Of a DNA stretch of 64,000 nt, positions 25,563 through 34,900 are shown piece after piece; the stretch's first letter is position 1; each line of letters begins with the position of its first letter. The notes beneath the pieces are model-generated. The model saw only the letters and a program-made list of their open reading frames with translations, had not been told where the DNA came from and ran no database searches. Source of the DNA: Proteobacteria bacterium DTSAM18 (GTDB lineage: Bacteria; Myxococcota_A; UBA796; GCA-2862545); the NCBI GenBank assembly GCA_028767165.1, contig JARACJ010000001.1, positions 620,001 through 684,000 on the forward strand, in the 5' to 3' direction. The translations under genes and the position numbers were made by a program.

Positions 25563-25592
25563 TTGAAAGAAAGGCCAGATTTCCACTAGACT
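25563..25592 (+). promoter_or_regulatory. Candidate sigma-70 promoter for the envelope module
   Basis: TTGAAA (25563-25568), an 18-base spacer and TAGACT (25587-25592) lie just after the terminator and ~20 bases before the first ATG of the next gene. This would give the envelope-module genes a transcript separate from the baseplate genes. The ATG at 25614 has no obvious ribosome binding site. Confidence 0.4.
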
Positions 25593-25613
25593 GCGAGCAA
25601 CCGCGTGAACTGA

Positions 25614-28541
25614 ATGGTCATGACCGAACATCGGTACGCGGATGAATTTTTGGGGAGAATCGTGAGCTATCAACTGGTAGGTCCCTACGTATTCGACATC
25701 AAGACGGTCGTGGCATGCGGACGTGCCGCCCTTGCCCACGTGGGAGAAGCCCTGCGAACGGGCAACGTGGCCGAGCTCATCGACCAGGCCGTCACAGGTA
25801 CGGATCCCGGCCTGTACGTGTGCCTCGAGCACGATGGCGACGACGACTACAGCATTGCCGGGTTCTGGATCGTCCAGAGCGTCGACTACCTCGCCCTCGG
25901 GCCAGCGGGGCCCCCGGATCGCGTCCCACCCTTCGTCCAGGATCTGCTCGACGCAGCCACCGAGGAAGTGTGGTGGCAGAGCCTGAAGGTGTCACTGGCG
26001 GCGGATGGATCCTGGCGGCCCGTGGTGCTGCTGGAGTGGCCTTCCTACCTCGCGAACCGCTCTGCGGCTGCGCCTCCCGGTGTCCCTTTCGACGACCCTG
26101 GAGCGGAGTTCCACGGTGGGTCCGAGCGTGAGACCTGGCTCGAGTCCGTCGACGGAGCCCAGGTCGCCCCGGCCCAGTCCGACATCCCCTCTGGCGATTT
26201 CGAGAAGGAGTACGATCACTACGCGGGTGTGCCGGATGCACGCAGTGTGATCGTGCTCGCGAGAGGCACGCTCACCCACGATGGCAGGCTCCACCGTGGC
26301 TCGTTCTTCATGGTCCCCCCCGAGCTGTTCGACGACGGTACCACCTCTCCCAAGCCACTCGAGGAGTGGATGGACGAGGCCCGTGAGTTCATCGCGGAAG
26401 ACATGGAGGCGGTCGATAGGGATGAAGAGCAGGGGCACAAGCTCGGTCGGCCCTTGCAGCTCCCGGGCGGCCGGGTGGGCTTCCATGCATCCGGTTGGCT
26501 CACCAAGGGCCTCGGCATCTGGCCGGCCCGACCCGACGATGTGGCGATCGGCTACCTCACGGATCGCGTGGTGCAGCAGAAGTGGATCTCCCAGGCTCGC
26601 CTGGCGGCGGCATCGAGCCTGCTCGTCCTCACAACGGTCCTGAGCTTCACCGCCGGCGTCCGCTGGCTCTCGGAGCCCACCCCGGAGGAGATCGCGCCTC
26701 CGCCCGCTCCCGCAGCACAGCCTTCCATGTCGGTGTGTTCCGCGGAATACCAGGAGTTCGTCGACGAGTTCCGGTGCCAGATCGCGCACCTCGCGTCGGC
26801 GGGCGACAACTACGACGTGGGTCCCGTTTGTGGAGACAAGGGGGCCACGAGTCGTTGGGAAGACGACGGCCGCGATCTGCAGGCCGAGTTCTGCGCGCTG
26901 GTGGCCCGTGGTGAGGAAGACAAGTGGATCGCGGGGCTGACGCCGTCCGTCAACTCGAGCTTCGCGGACTTCGCGGCGTCCCAGGCCTGTTTCAACGTCC
27001 TGGGACATCCTCAGCCCTACACGTTGGTCCGCTCCGGCGAGGCCCGCCGTCTCGGGCGGCCGTCGTCGTTCATCGAGGATCCGGAGCTCGGTATCCAGCC
27101 GCTCATCCAGCTTCGCCAGGAGCTCCTCGAGAGCTGCGAGGTGTACCGCGAGCGCACCGACAGCATGGTCGCCGGTGGCATCTTCGCGACGCACGTCGGT
27201 GGGCCGATGGCCCGCAGCCCCGAGAACGACTCGGGTGCAGGCGCCTTGCGTCGTGAGATTGCATCCAAGGCGCTGGTGGGCGCGACCGCCGATACCCGCA
27301 CGTGCTTCCATCGTGGGATGGAGGCCGGCTTCGATGCAGCCCGCTACGAAGGGATGTGTCTCGACACGGCCGAGGTCGTCGATCCGGATCGGATGGACGT
27401 CAAGGCCGCCCGCTCCAAGATGTGGGTCAAGCTGGGAGGAGAGCCGGGTGTCGGCGATCGTCGGAGTGTGATCCGCCGATACGCGGACGCCCGCTTCAAC
27501 ACCGACCGCAACGACGTCAAGGTCGACGACCTGTGGCAGTGCCACCTCGGTCTGGAGTCGGGCAAGGGGTTTGACGTCGGTCGGCCCGTCGGCTCCTGGG
27601 ACATCGCCATTCCGGTTCCGGAGGCCTACGACATCCGGGGCAAGGGCGCACGCACCCAGCTCACACTCGATGCCGTCACGTCCAGTGAGAGCGAAGCAGG
27701 CATCTGCTGGTCTGTGCTCCGTCAGCGTCTCGAGTCCAGCTACCAGGAGGTCCACCCCCTCCTCGGCGATCTCGAGCCCGACGGTTGGCCCTCGGCCGAA
27801 CAGCAGCTGTGCGGTCAGATCTGTGCCTCCCGGTTCAATGTGAAGCTCGGCATCAACCACGAGGCCTGGATCACCCGTGAGGAGGATCTGGCGCAGTGTG
27901 TCTCGGGTACCGAGCCCCGTACCGATTCGGCGGGTCGTGGTGAGCGCATCGGTGCCGGCCGACTCGACAAGCTCCGGCTGCCCTGGAGCTACCGTCGCCG
28001 CGACGACTGGACGCCTCCGATGCAGTCGCAGGTCTGTGCCTTCAACCTCGTTGCGCAGAACCTGATGCCGGAGATCGAAGGCGGCTACACGGTCGCGGCG
28101 CTCGAAGGCAAGGAATTCGCTGGCGAGACCGAGAAGGGCTCCCGCATTGCCGGTGGCATGGATGGCCAGGCCGCGCGGTATGTCGAAGGTCTCTCCTTTG
28201 GTCGCCTGAGCGCGATCAAGAGCCAGGAGGCCTGTGCCAATGTGGCCACCCAGTGCTACTCGTCGCTGATGCTCGAGATCACCGGCAACGAGGACATCGA
28301 GCGATACCGTTGGCGTGAGGCCTGGACGGAGAAGGTCGAGGAAGTCGCGAAGATGCGCCGCTCCGAGATGCTCGATTCGAATCCCTGGTGCGTCGGTATC
28401 CGGGACTACATGGATGCCGGTCGTGAGCCGGCTCAGCTCGACACCACTTGCTATGTCGGTATCATGGAGGCTCGAAAGAAGACCATCGAGGCCATCGAGT
28501 ACCTGCAGACGGAAGTTGTCGCGTCCAATGGGGGAGAGTGA
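25614..28541 (+). CDS. Large single-pass inner membrane protein with Cys-rich periplasmic domain (CIS-linked)
   Basis: A 975-residue protein (ATG 25614; ATG 25620 also possible). Cytoplasmic residues 1-328, one membrane span at about 329-349 (AAASSLLVLTTVLSFTAGV) preceded by Lys/Arg, then a Pro-rich linker (APPPAPAAQPSM variant) and ~600 periplasmic residues. The periplasmic part contains about twenty cysteines, mostly in helical contexts (CSAEYQEFVDEFRC, CGQIC, CANVATQC, CVGIRDYM), which suggests several disulfide-bonded helical hairpins. No family recognised. Translationally linked to the next gene (TGATG). Proposed inner-membrane-to-periplasm component of a CIS envelope complex. Confidence 0.7.
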   Translation: MVMTEHRYADEFLGRIVSYQLVGPYVFDIKTVVACGRAALAHVGEALRTGNVAELIDQAVTGTDPGLYVCLEHDGDDDYSIAGFWIVQSVDYLALGPAGPPDRVPPFVQDLLDAATEEVWWQSLKVSLAADGSWRPVVLLEWPSYLANRSAAAPPGVPFDDPGAEFHGGSERETWLESVDGAQVAPAQSDIPSGDFEKEYDHYAGVPDARSVIVLARGTLTHDGRLHRGSFFMVPPELFDDGTTSPKPLEEWMDEAREFIAEDMEAVDRDEEQGHKLGRPLQLPGGRVGFHASGWLTKGLGIWPARPDDVAIGYLTDRVVQQKWISQARLAAASSLLVLTTVLSFTAGVRWLSEPTPEEIAPPPAPAAQPSMSVCSAEYQEFVDEFRCQIAHLASAGDNYDVGPVCGDKGATSRWEDDGRDLQAEFCALVARGEEDKWIAGLTPSVNSSFADFAASQACFNVLGHPQPYTLVRSGEARRLGRPSSFIEDPELGIQPLIQLRQELLESCEVYRERTDSMVAGGIFATHVGGPMARSPENDSGAGALRREIASKALVGATADTRTCFHRGMEAGFDAARYEGMCLDTAEVVDPDRMDVKAARSKMWVKLGGEPGVGDRRSVIRRYADARFNTDRNDVKVDDLWQCHLGLESGKGFDVGRPVGSWDIAIPVPEAYDIRGKGARTQLTLDAVTSSESEAGICWSVLRQRLESSYQEVHPLLGDLEPDGWPSAEQQLCGQICASRFNVKLGINHEAWITREEDLAQCVSGTEPRTDSAGRGERIGAGRLDKLRLPWSYRRRDDWTPPMQSQVCAFNLVAQNLMPEIEGGYTVAALEGKEFAGETEKGSRIAGGMDGQAARYVEGLSFGRLSAIKSQEACANVATQCYSSLMLEITGNEDIERYRWREAWTEKVEEVAKMRRSEMLDSNPWCVGIRDYMDAGREPAQLDTTCYVGIMEARKKTIEAIEYLQTEVVASNGGE

Positions 28542-29989
28542 TGGTCCGTGCCTGGGAGAGTCTTCAGGGCCACACCATTCGTGGCGCCAAGAGGAACGCA
28601 GATCTGATCGGAATCTGGCTGGCCCTGCTCGTGGCGCAGCACCAGGTTCCGGTGAACCACCCGCTGTCTCGGGGAGACCTCCTGCCGTGGATGGTCCTCA
28701 CGTTGAGCGTGGTGGCCTTCGTGAGGGCTCGTTCCTTCGGGCACGGTCCGCACCCGATGCTCACGCCTCGCGTGGATCGTTTCAATGCGCTGCTACAGAG
28801 AGCGGCCGCTTCGGTGGCACCGTGGGCGCTGCTGTATGTGTACGATGCGGCCTACAGCCTCGACCCCAAGCCCCTCGGTTTCGCGGTGGCCGTGGCGGTC
28901 GCGGTGGTCGTCCTCGTCGCGGTCGGCGGATCCCATGGACAGACGGCATGGAACCCTCGTAGGGGCGTGCCCATCGGCTGGATCCTCGGTGCATGCGGTG
29001 CCCTGATGGGGGCGGTCGGTTTCGTCGGCTACCTTTCGGGCAGGTTCCCGGACGCGCTGATCATCAGTGCCGTTGCGCGTGGACTCGCCATCGGCCTGTC
29101 CTTCCTCACCATCGGGCTCATGGCAGCTCGGGCACAGAACCACCGTCAGCGCCTGACGGCCGGCCGCAAGGACGGCAAGCCCTACAAGCAGCAGGTGTTC
29201 CCGGCGTTCCTGGGCACGTTCGGTCCGTTCCTCACCTTGACGGCCGTCTTCCTCGTCGTCCGGGGCCTCACCTTCTCCCAGGCGTTCGTGCTGTCCCTCC
29301 TGATCGTGGTGTGGGCAGGTGTCGTCTGGCCCAAGCCGCTGCCCATCATGGTCAGCTGTGTGCTCCACGAGGTGGTGCCTACCGGCGGACGTGATCCCCG
29401 TCCCAAGGGAGGCCAGGCCAACGCCTTCGACATGCCTCCCGAGGGTGCCCTGCGGTTCCACCCGCTCAAGACCAAGCGCACGCTGGTGATGCACCCCTGG
29501 CTCGTTCCCGTTCGGAGCTCCCGCATCGCGGAACTCGATGATCCGGTCCGTCCCCTCTGGGACACGCCTCCGCCCCTGCAGGCAGACCACGTGCTCGGCG
29601 ATGCCGCCTTCGAGCCCGATCCGGCCACCCGTCAGGATCAGTGGGACGTCATCACCGTGCGCCTGAAGGGGCGCTCGGATGTGGGCACCATGAAGGGCGG
29701 CGACGGCAACACCCGTCGCATGGTCATCTTGCGGGCCTTCCCCGCGCCGGGAACGTCATCACGGTCCCGCACCGCCACATACCGCTGGGAGAACCGGGTG
29801 CCCGAGGAGTCCGTCCAGGTGCTCGATCCCACCACGGAAACCGCCACGCTCCGCGACGGCGACATCCTCGTGATCTCCTCTGAGGGCGTGGCGCGCGCGT
29901 TCCAGCTCGAGATCGGCGCCCCCATCTACCGGCTCCTGGACGCGAACGCATTCCGTCCGCCACAGCTCGAAGACTACGTAGAGGTCTGA
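28541..29989 (+). CDS. Polytopic membrane protein (CIS-linked)
   Basis: A 482-residue protein; ATG 28541 shares its A with the stop of the previous gene. About seven or eight membrane spans in residues ~15-290 (for example LPWMVLTLSVVAFV, FAVAVAVAVVVLVAVGG, ILGACGALMGAVGFVGYL, FLTLTAVFLVVRGL and FVLSLLIVVWAGVVW), followed by a ~190-residue soluble C-terminal domain ending RPPQLEDYVEV. No transporter signature seen. Three bases separate it from the lipoprotein gene. Likely the integral inner-membrane core of the envelope module. Confidence 0.68.
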   Translation: MVRAWESLQGHTIRGAKRNADLIGIWLALLVAQHQVPVNHPLSRGDLLPWMVLTLSVVAFVRARSFGHGPHPMLTPRVDRFNALLQRAAASVAPWALLYVYDAAYSLDPKPLGFAVAVAVAVVVLVAVGGSHGQTAWNPRRGVPIGWILGACGALMGAVGFVGYLSGRFPDALIISAVARGLAIGLSFLTIGLMAARAQNHRQRLTAGRKDGKPYKQQVFPAFLGTFGPFLTLTAVFLVVRGLTFSQAFVLSLLIVVWAGVVWPKPLPIMVSCVLHEVVPTGGRDPRPKGGQANAFDMPPEGALRFHPLKTKRTLVMHPWLVPVRSSRIAELDDPVRPLWDTPPPLQADHVLGDAAFEPDPATRQDQWDVITVRLKGRSDVGTMKGGDGNTRRMVILRAFPAPGTSSRSRTATYRWENRVPEESVQVLDPTTETATLRDGDILVISSEGVARAFQLEIGAPIYRLLDANAFRPPQLEDYVEV

Positions 29990-29992
29990 TCC

Positions 29993-31720
29993 ATGGGTCT
30001 GTTCACCAATCGTCCTTTCCAGCCGGCTGCGTTGCTCTGCAGCCTGATGATGGTCGGAGGCTGTGGCACGATGGGGCACCTCTTCGAGGATCCCAGCGAG
30101 CAGAACGGCTACCGGCTCGTCGGCCTCTATGACGCATCGTCCGTGCGTCAGACCGAGCAGATGCTCACCATCCCCGAAGAGGAACGGCCGCCCGGCTACG
30201 AGTACATGTGGACCCCGCCCGCGGCGATGACGGCCTCCTGTGGCGACGCCAAGGCACCGGACGGCCTGGGGGTGTTCGAAGCGGTGGCGATGGCAAACCG
30301 GATGTTGCCCACCCTCGCAGTGGTGGTCGAGCGGGTGGGGGATGTGCCTCCCCTCGACAGCTCGCGGCTCCAGGTGGCGCTGGCGAACCCGGTCGAGGCC
30401 GAAGCACCGCCGGTGTTCCTCGAGCCTGCCGTCATGCCACGTCACCTCAAGCTCAACATCGAGGGAAATGGGGCGGAGCGATATCTGCGGCAGGTCGAGA
30501 ACCAGCTCCAGCGCTTCCTGTGCCTCGAGCACAAGACGGGTAGGGCGTGGCAGGGTGGAGATGCCCGTGAGGTCAGGCAGGCCCTGCTGATCCAGGATGC
30601 GGACTTCAAGCTGGCGGATCGACGGTACTTCGGAGGCCAGAGCAGCCCGGTGGCTGCGCTCCTCGGTCCCCCGGAGGCGTGCTTCCAGTCGAAGATCGGC
30701 AAGGAAGGCAAGATGTCGGATGCCGCGAAGGGCGGCTCCTCCGTGTCCCTCACGCCTGCCGATGTCTTCGGCGCCACGCTCGGTGAGTGCGACTCCCGCA
30801 TCCAGGTCGGCAGCACCTACGTGGGTACGCGTGCGATGCGCCTCGCGATGTCCACCACGCCCTTCGGCAAGCCGGATCCCCGGTCGCCGGACTGGTCGCA
30901 GCTCAATGTCACCATCAACGCGAAGAGCGACCTTCAGAGCGAGCACCTCGTCGAGGTCACCTACCAGGGTGAGGAGTACATCGGAGCCCAGGGGGCACGG
31001 GCCATGGACGAGCCACGGGTCCTCCTCTCCGAGCGTCCCCTGTTCGAGGCCCTCACCAACGACGAAGGGGAACTCTCCGGAGAGTACGGCCTGAAGGATC
31101 TCGTCAGCGAGATTCCCTACCGATACCCGACGGTGGGCGATGCGGAAGACGAGGAGCGCTACACGGTGCTGCTCATCCCCAACTGGCAGCTGGTGGAGGC
31201 CGTCAAGCGGATCAAGTCCGACGAGCCCGATCGCGTCCAGCCGAATGCCGGAAAAGGTGTGCAGGATGGCGTGGGCTGGCTTCTCGAGCACCCGGACGCC
31301 CTCGTGGTCATGGTACCGGAGATCGCCGAGACCTTCGATCCCTTCTCCGACGAAGACCAGGGCGACTGGTTGAACATCGCTCGCCCGCTGTCTTCGCGGA
31401 TCTTCGGCATCGACTGGCGGGCATGGGGCTACACCACCGGCATGCTGGGTGGGCGCTCGCCCATCGCGCTGCCCGGCGATGTCACGCCCAGCTGGCAGCA
31501 GGTGTCGTCGGCCCAGCGTAGTGCCCAGCACGCGATCTTCATCGGCTCGGCGGCGTTCCTGATGGCCTTCTTCATCATGGGAGCCGTGCGGCTTCGCGAG
31601 CTGTGGCTCGAGTCTCCAGAAGAGCGCGTGGAGTTCTGGCCGGGTCCCACCTCGGATGAGGAGGGCGGCGACGAGGACGACGCTGCGGATCTCGGCGGGG
31701 TCGGCGGAGGCGACGAGTGA
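29993..31720 (+). CDS. Lipoprotein with additional C-terminal transmembrane anchor (CIS-linked)
   Basis: A 575-residue protein. N terminus: a lipoprotein signal ending in VGGC, with the acylated Cys at residue 24. The body is a ~480-residue soluble domain (LLIPNWQLVEAVKRIKSDEP and DALVVMVPEIAETFDPF segments). Near the C terminus a second membrane span (about 512-531, IFIGSAAFLMAFFIMGAV) precedes a strongly acidic 44-residue tail (DEEGGDEDDAAD). Having a lipid anchor at one end and a membrane helix at the other is unusual and would let the protein bridge two membranes. No family recognised. Confidence 0.68.
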   Translation: MGLFTNRPFQPAALLCSLMMVGGCGTMGHLFEDPSEQNGYRLVGLYDASSVRQTEQMLTIPEEERPPGYEYMWTPPAAMTASCGDAKAPDGLGVFEAVAMANRMLPTLAVVVERVGDVPPLDSSRLQVALANPVEAEAPPVFLEPAVMPRHLKLNIEGNGAERYLRQVENQLQRFLCLEHKTGRAWQGGDAREVRQALLIQDADFKLADRRYFGGQSSPVAALLGPPEACFQSKIGKEGKMSDAAKGGSSVSLTPADVFGATLGECDSRIQVGSTYVGTRAMRLAMSTTPFGKPDPRSPDWSQLNVTINAKSDLQSEHLVEVTYQGEEYIGAQGARAMDEPRVLLSERPLFEALTNDEGELSGEYGLKDLVSEIPYRYPTVGDAEDEERYTVLLIPNWQLVEAVKRIKSDEPDRVQPNAGKGVQDGVGWLLEHPDALVVMVPEIAETFDPFSDEDQGDWLNIARPLSSRIFGIDWRAWGYTTGMLGGRSPIALPGDVTPSWQQVSSAQRSAQHAIFIGSAAFLMAFFIMGAVRLRELWLESPEERVEFWPGPTSDEEGGDEDDAADLGGVGGGDE

Positions 31721-31875
31721 TGTCGGCACCGCTGGAAGACCTGGTGAGACAGCTCCTGGAGCAGGAAGGGGATCGGCGAAAGCTGGCAAAGGCCATCGCT
31801 CGCCTGATCCGTGAGGAGGAAGTGGCTCGGCGGGGCGTCGAAACGCGTCGCCGATACCAGCTTCCCAAGTCCTGA
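31720..31875 (+). CDS. 51-residue charged helical protein
   Basis: ATG 31720 overlaps the TGA of the lipoprotein gene (TGATG). The product is a single predicted amphipathic helix rich in Leu, Glu and Arg (PLEDLVRQLLEQEGDRRKLA through ARRGVETRRRYQLPKS). Too short for family assignment. Its Leu/Arg/Glu pattern resembles the C-terminal ~45 residues of the giant disordered protein encoded next, so both may bind the same partner; that is inference. Confidence 0.55.
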   Translation: MSAPLEDLVRQLLEQEGDRRKLAKAIARLIREEEVARRGVETRRRYQLPKS

Positions 31876-31948
31876 TGCGGCGAGGGCGAACTGGCGGACT
31901 CCGAACGGGACGGGGTCTGTGGTAGCTTCGCGCGACGGGGAGATACGC

Positions 31949-34900
31949 TTGTCGGATCCGAAAGATGCGGAGATCAAGTGGCCGCGGTCGCTGCTGACGT
32001 CCACGTCCATGTGGCGTCGGGCCCTGTGGGAGCACGGGGTCGACTGGGCTGGTCAAGGGCGTGCGTGGACGTCTGCTGGCGTGATGCTGTGGAACCGGAG
32101 TGGCTCGTACACCTGGGTCCGAGCCCTTCAGATCCAGCAGGGTGAGGCACCGCCCGAGCCGAGGGTGGCCGGGGCGTCTCGTGCGCCCCACGGCTTCACC
32201 CCCCGTCGGTCGTTCGTGCCGGTCGTTCCCACGTCGTGGGCCGAAGCAGAGGAGCGCAAGGCGGGCGCGACGCAGGGTGCCGAGCAGAAGTCTGGATCGT
32301 CCACTCCGCGCAGGCCCATCGCGCAGGACTGGCGCAGGCAGCAGGCGTGGGATCAGGCACCGGGAACCGCAGCCCCCGTACCTCCCGTAGGGCCTCGGGC
32401 GACCAGCTCGGTCCCCTTGTCCGCACCGTTGCCACCCACGAAGCAGGTCCTCGCATCGAGGCCGGCGCCGAAGGAGGCGCCGGCTGCGCCGATGCGACCG
32501 CCGGCTCCACATCGCCCGGCGCAGGCGCGGGCCCCGCGACGAAGCCCGTCCGCTGGAGGGGCCACGGCCTCGGAGCGGAGCCTGTCGGGAGCGCGCGTGG
32601 CCCGTTCGTTGGTGCAGGCACGATCCCTGCGCGCCGAACGCGTCCTCGAGCACGTGCGAGGCGGCACCCGTCAGGCCGCGGACATCGGTGGACGTCAGGC
32701 GTCGGAGGCGGAGATCCGTCGAGGTCCTGGATACCGCACCACGGCCTCGGCAGACGCCCCGGCGCCTGCCGTCCCCGGCGGTCCCACCGCCACCACGTGG
32801 CGGCAGGATGGAAGGGGGGTGCAGTGGGGTGCCTCTTCCAGTGCTGGCATCGGCGCCCATGTGGCAGGGCGACTTGCGCACCGGAAGAGCACCTTCCTGA
32901 AGGTCGACAAGGCAAGGGATGGAGGCGCGGCGGCGGCCGGGACGGCCGAGGTTGCAGGGCCGCACAGGCGCAGGGGCCGCGCGGCGGGCGAGGGTCTGGA
33001 CGCACGCACCCGCCAGGCTGTTCCCAAGCCACAGCCCGCCCGGACGTCTCAGGGCCGCTCGTCGGCGACACCTTCGGCAGGTCGGAATGAACGTACGGCA
33101 GAGGCGGCGGGGCGACGACCGGCTCCCACCACTGGCGATCGCAGGACCACGACCGGATCGACGCAGACCGCAGCCGAGCGGGCCTCCCGTCGCACACTCG
33201 AGCGTCCGGTGGACGTCCGGCCCAGATCCCAGCGGCCGGCGGTCCGTCAGCAGGGCAGGCGTGGGGGAGAGCACCACACCGCTGGCGCTGCTTCCCTCGG
33301 CCACCGACGCCGTCCACGGGCCTTGGCAGGATCCGTGGAAGCGGGGGATGTGGAGATGAGGCGCGCGCCCCGCACACCGTCGATGTCCGGTGCGCGGCCC
33401 CGCGTCGTGGGCGTGCCTCTGGCCGCTCGTCGGTCGGAACACGACCGTCGGGAATCCCGGTCTGGAGAGCGGCACCTGGGTGGCAGGCGCCAGGTTGAGC
33501 GTCCAGCCACACCGATGGGGACGGGCGTAGGGAGCAGTGGGCGCGCGCGTCCGGTTGGGCGCCAGCAGGTGCTCCACGCTGCTCCCGTGGCCGGCTTGAA
33601 GAGACTGTCGGCTACGAGCCGACACCCGTGGTCCGCTCAGGCTCGCACGTCGGAGACCTCATCGTCCACGACGGACGACCGTGCGTCCCGCGCCGCGCAC
33701 GCGCTTCCTCGCGTGGGACGTGTGGCAGAGCGATGGTCTGGTGCCTTTGCCTCGGTTCGGGAGGAGGCAGGTCCGGGCCCGACTGCGCAGGCGGCAAGGC
33801 GATGGGGCGTGGGACCTCGCGTCCGGCCCGCGCTCTCCTACAGGGGAAAGACGGTCCACCTGCCGACGGCGAGGGGAGAGGATGCCCCCGCGGCGAGCTC
33901 GCTCGGGTCTGCGGCACCGGTAGCGCAGCCCGGAAAGCGCAACGAGCGTGGGGCTGCACGACGGTCGGCGCCGGCGCGCCTGTCCAGGGAGCGTGTGCGC
34001 ACGACCGTGGGCCCGAATGCCGAACGAGGTCGTACGTGGTCGGAGCGGCAGATCACTTCGGCCAAGGCAGTGCGACCCGGGACGCCGTCCGGCACCGGGG
34101 CGACGTCCGCGAGGGCTGAGCGGGCGAAGCGCAAGGTCTGGACCCGGCCACGGTCTGGCGCCCAGGCGCATTCTCGGGCGGCCTCCTCGTCTGCACCGGC
34201 TCCGTCGCGAACGGCGAGTGTGCCGTCGACGTCCCCGACGTCCCCGACGTCCCCGACGTCCCCGGTGTCCAGGGCGTCTTCGACATCCCCGACGCTGGCG
34301 GGTCCGGTCGTGTCCGCACGCACCCGTCCCCTGCTTCCGGCGGGAGGGGCCCAGGCGAGGTGGAGCCGGACGGCACGGCAGCAAGGAGGGCAGGGCTCGC
34401 TGGTACGGGTGGTCCGCCGTCTCGACCCCTCCGTGGGGGGCTCCAGGTCATCCCAGGGTGATGCGTCACCGTTTCCGCCGGCGAAACAGCCTGCGCATGG
34501 TGTCACAGAGGGTGAGCGCTCGGACCTGCCGCGCACGTCACCTGTGTGGGGCCGGGTGCTCGGCTCCGGCGGGCAGTTCTTCGTGTCGGGAGAGCGGTTC
34601 CAGCGGGTGGCCCGCACGAACATCCCACTGCGGAAGTCGGGCGATGAGGAGCGCGGAACCCAGGCACCGGGCGGAACCCAGCGACGGCCCCTGTACACAC
34701 CGGCGAAGAAGGAACGGGAGTCCGCAGCAGCGAGCTCGGAGCGCCGACGTACACGGTCGGAGGGAGCACCCACCCGCGGGCCGAAGCCAGCCCACGAGCG
34801 TCCGTCGTCGTCCGCGACCGGTTCGTCCCGCTCATCGTCGCGCACACATACGTCCTCGCCAGGCGCCTGGCAGCGCACGGCGCGGACGCCGAGCCGCCCA

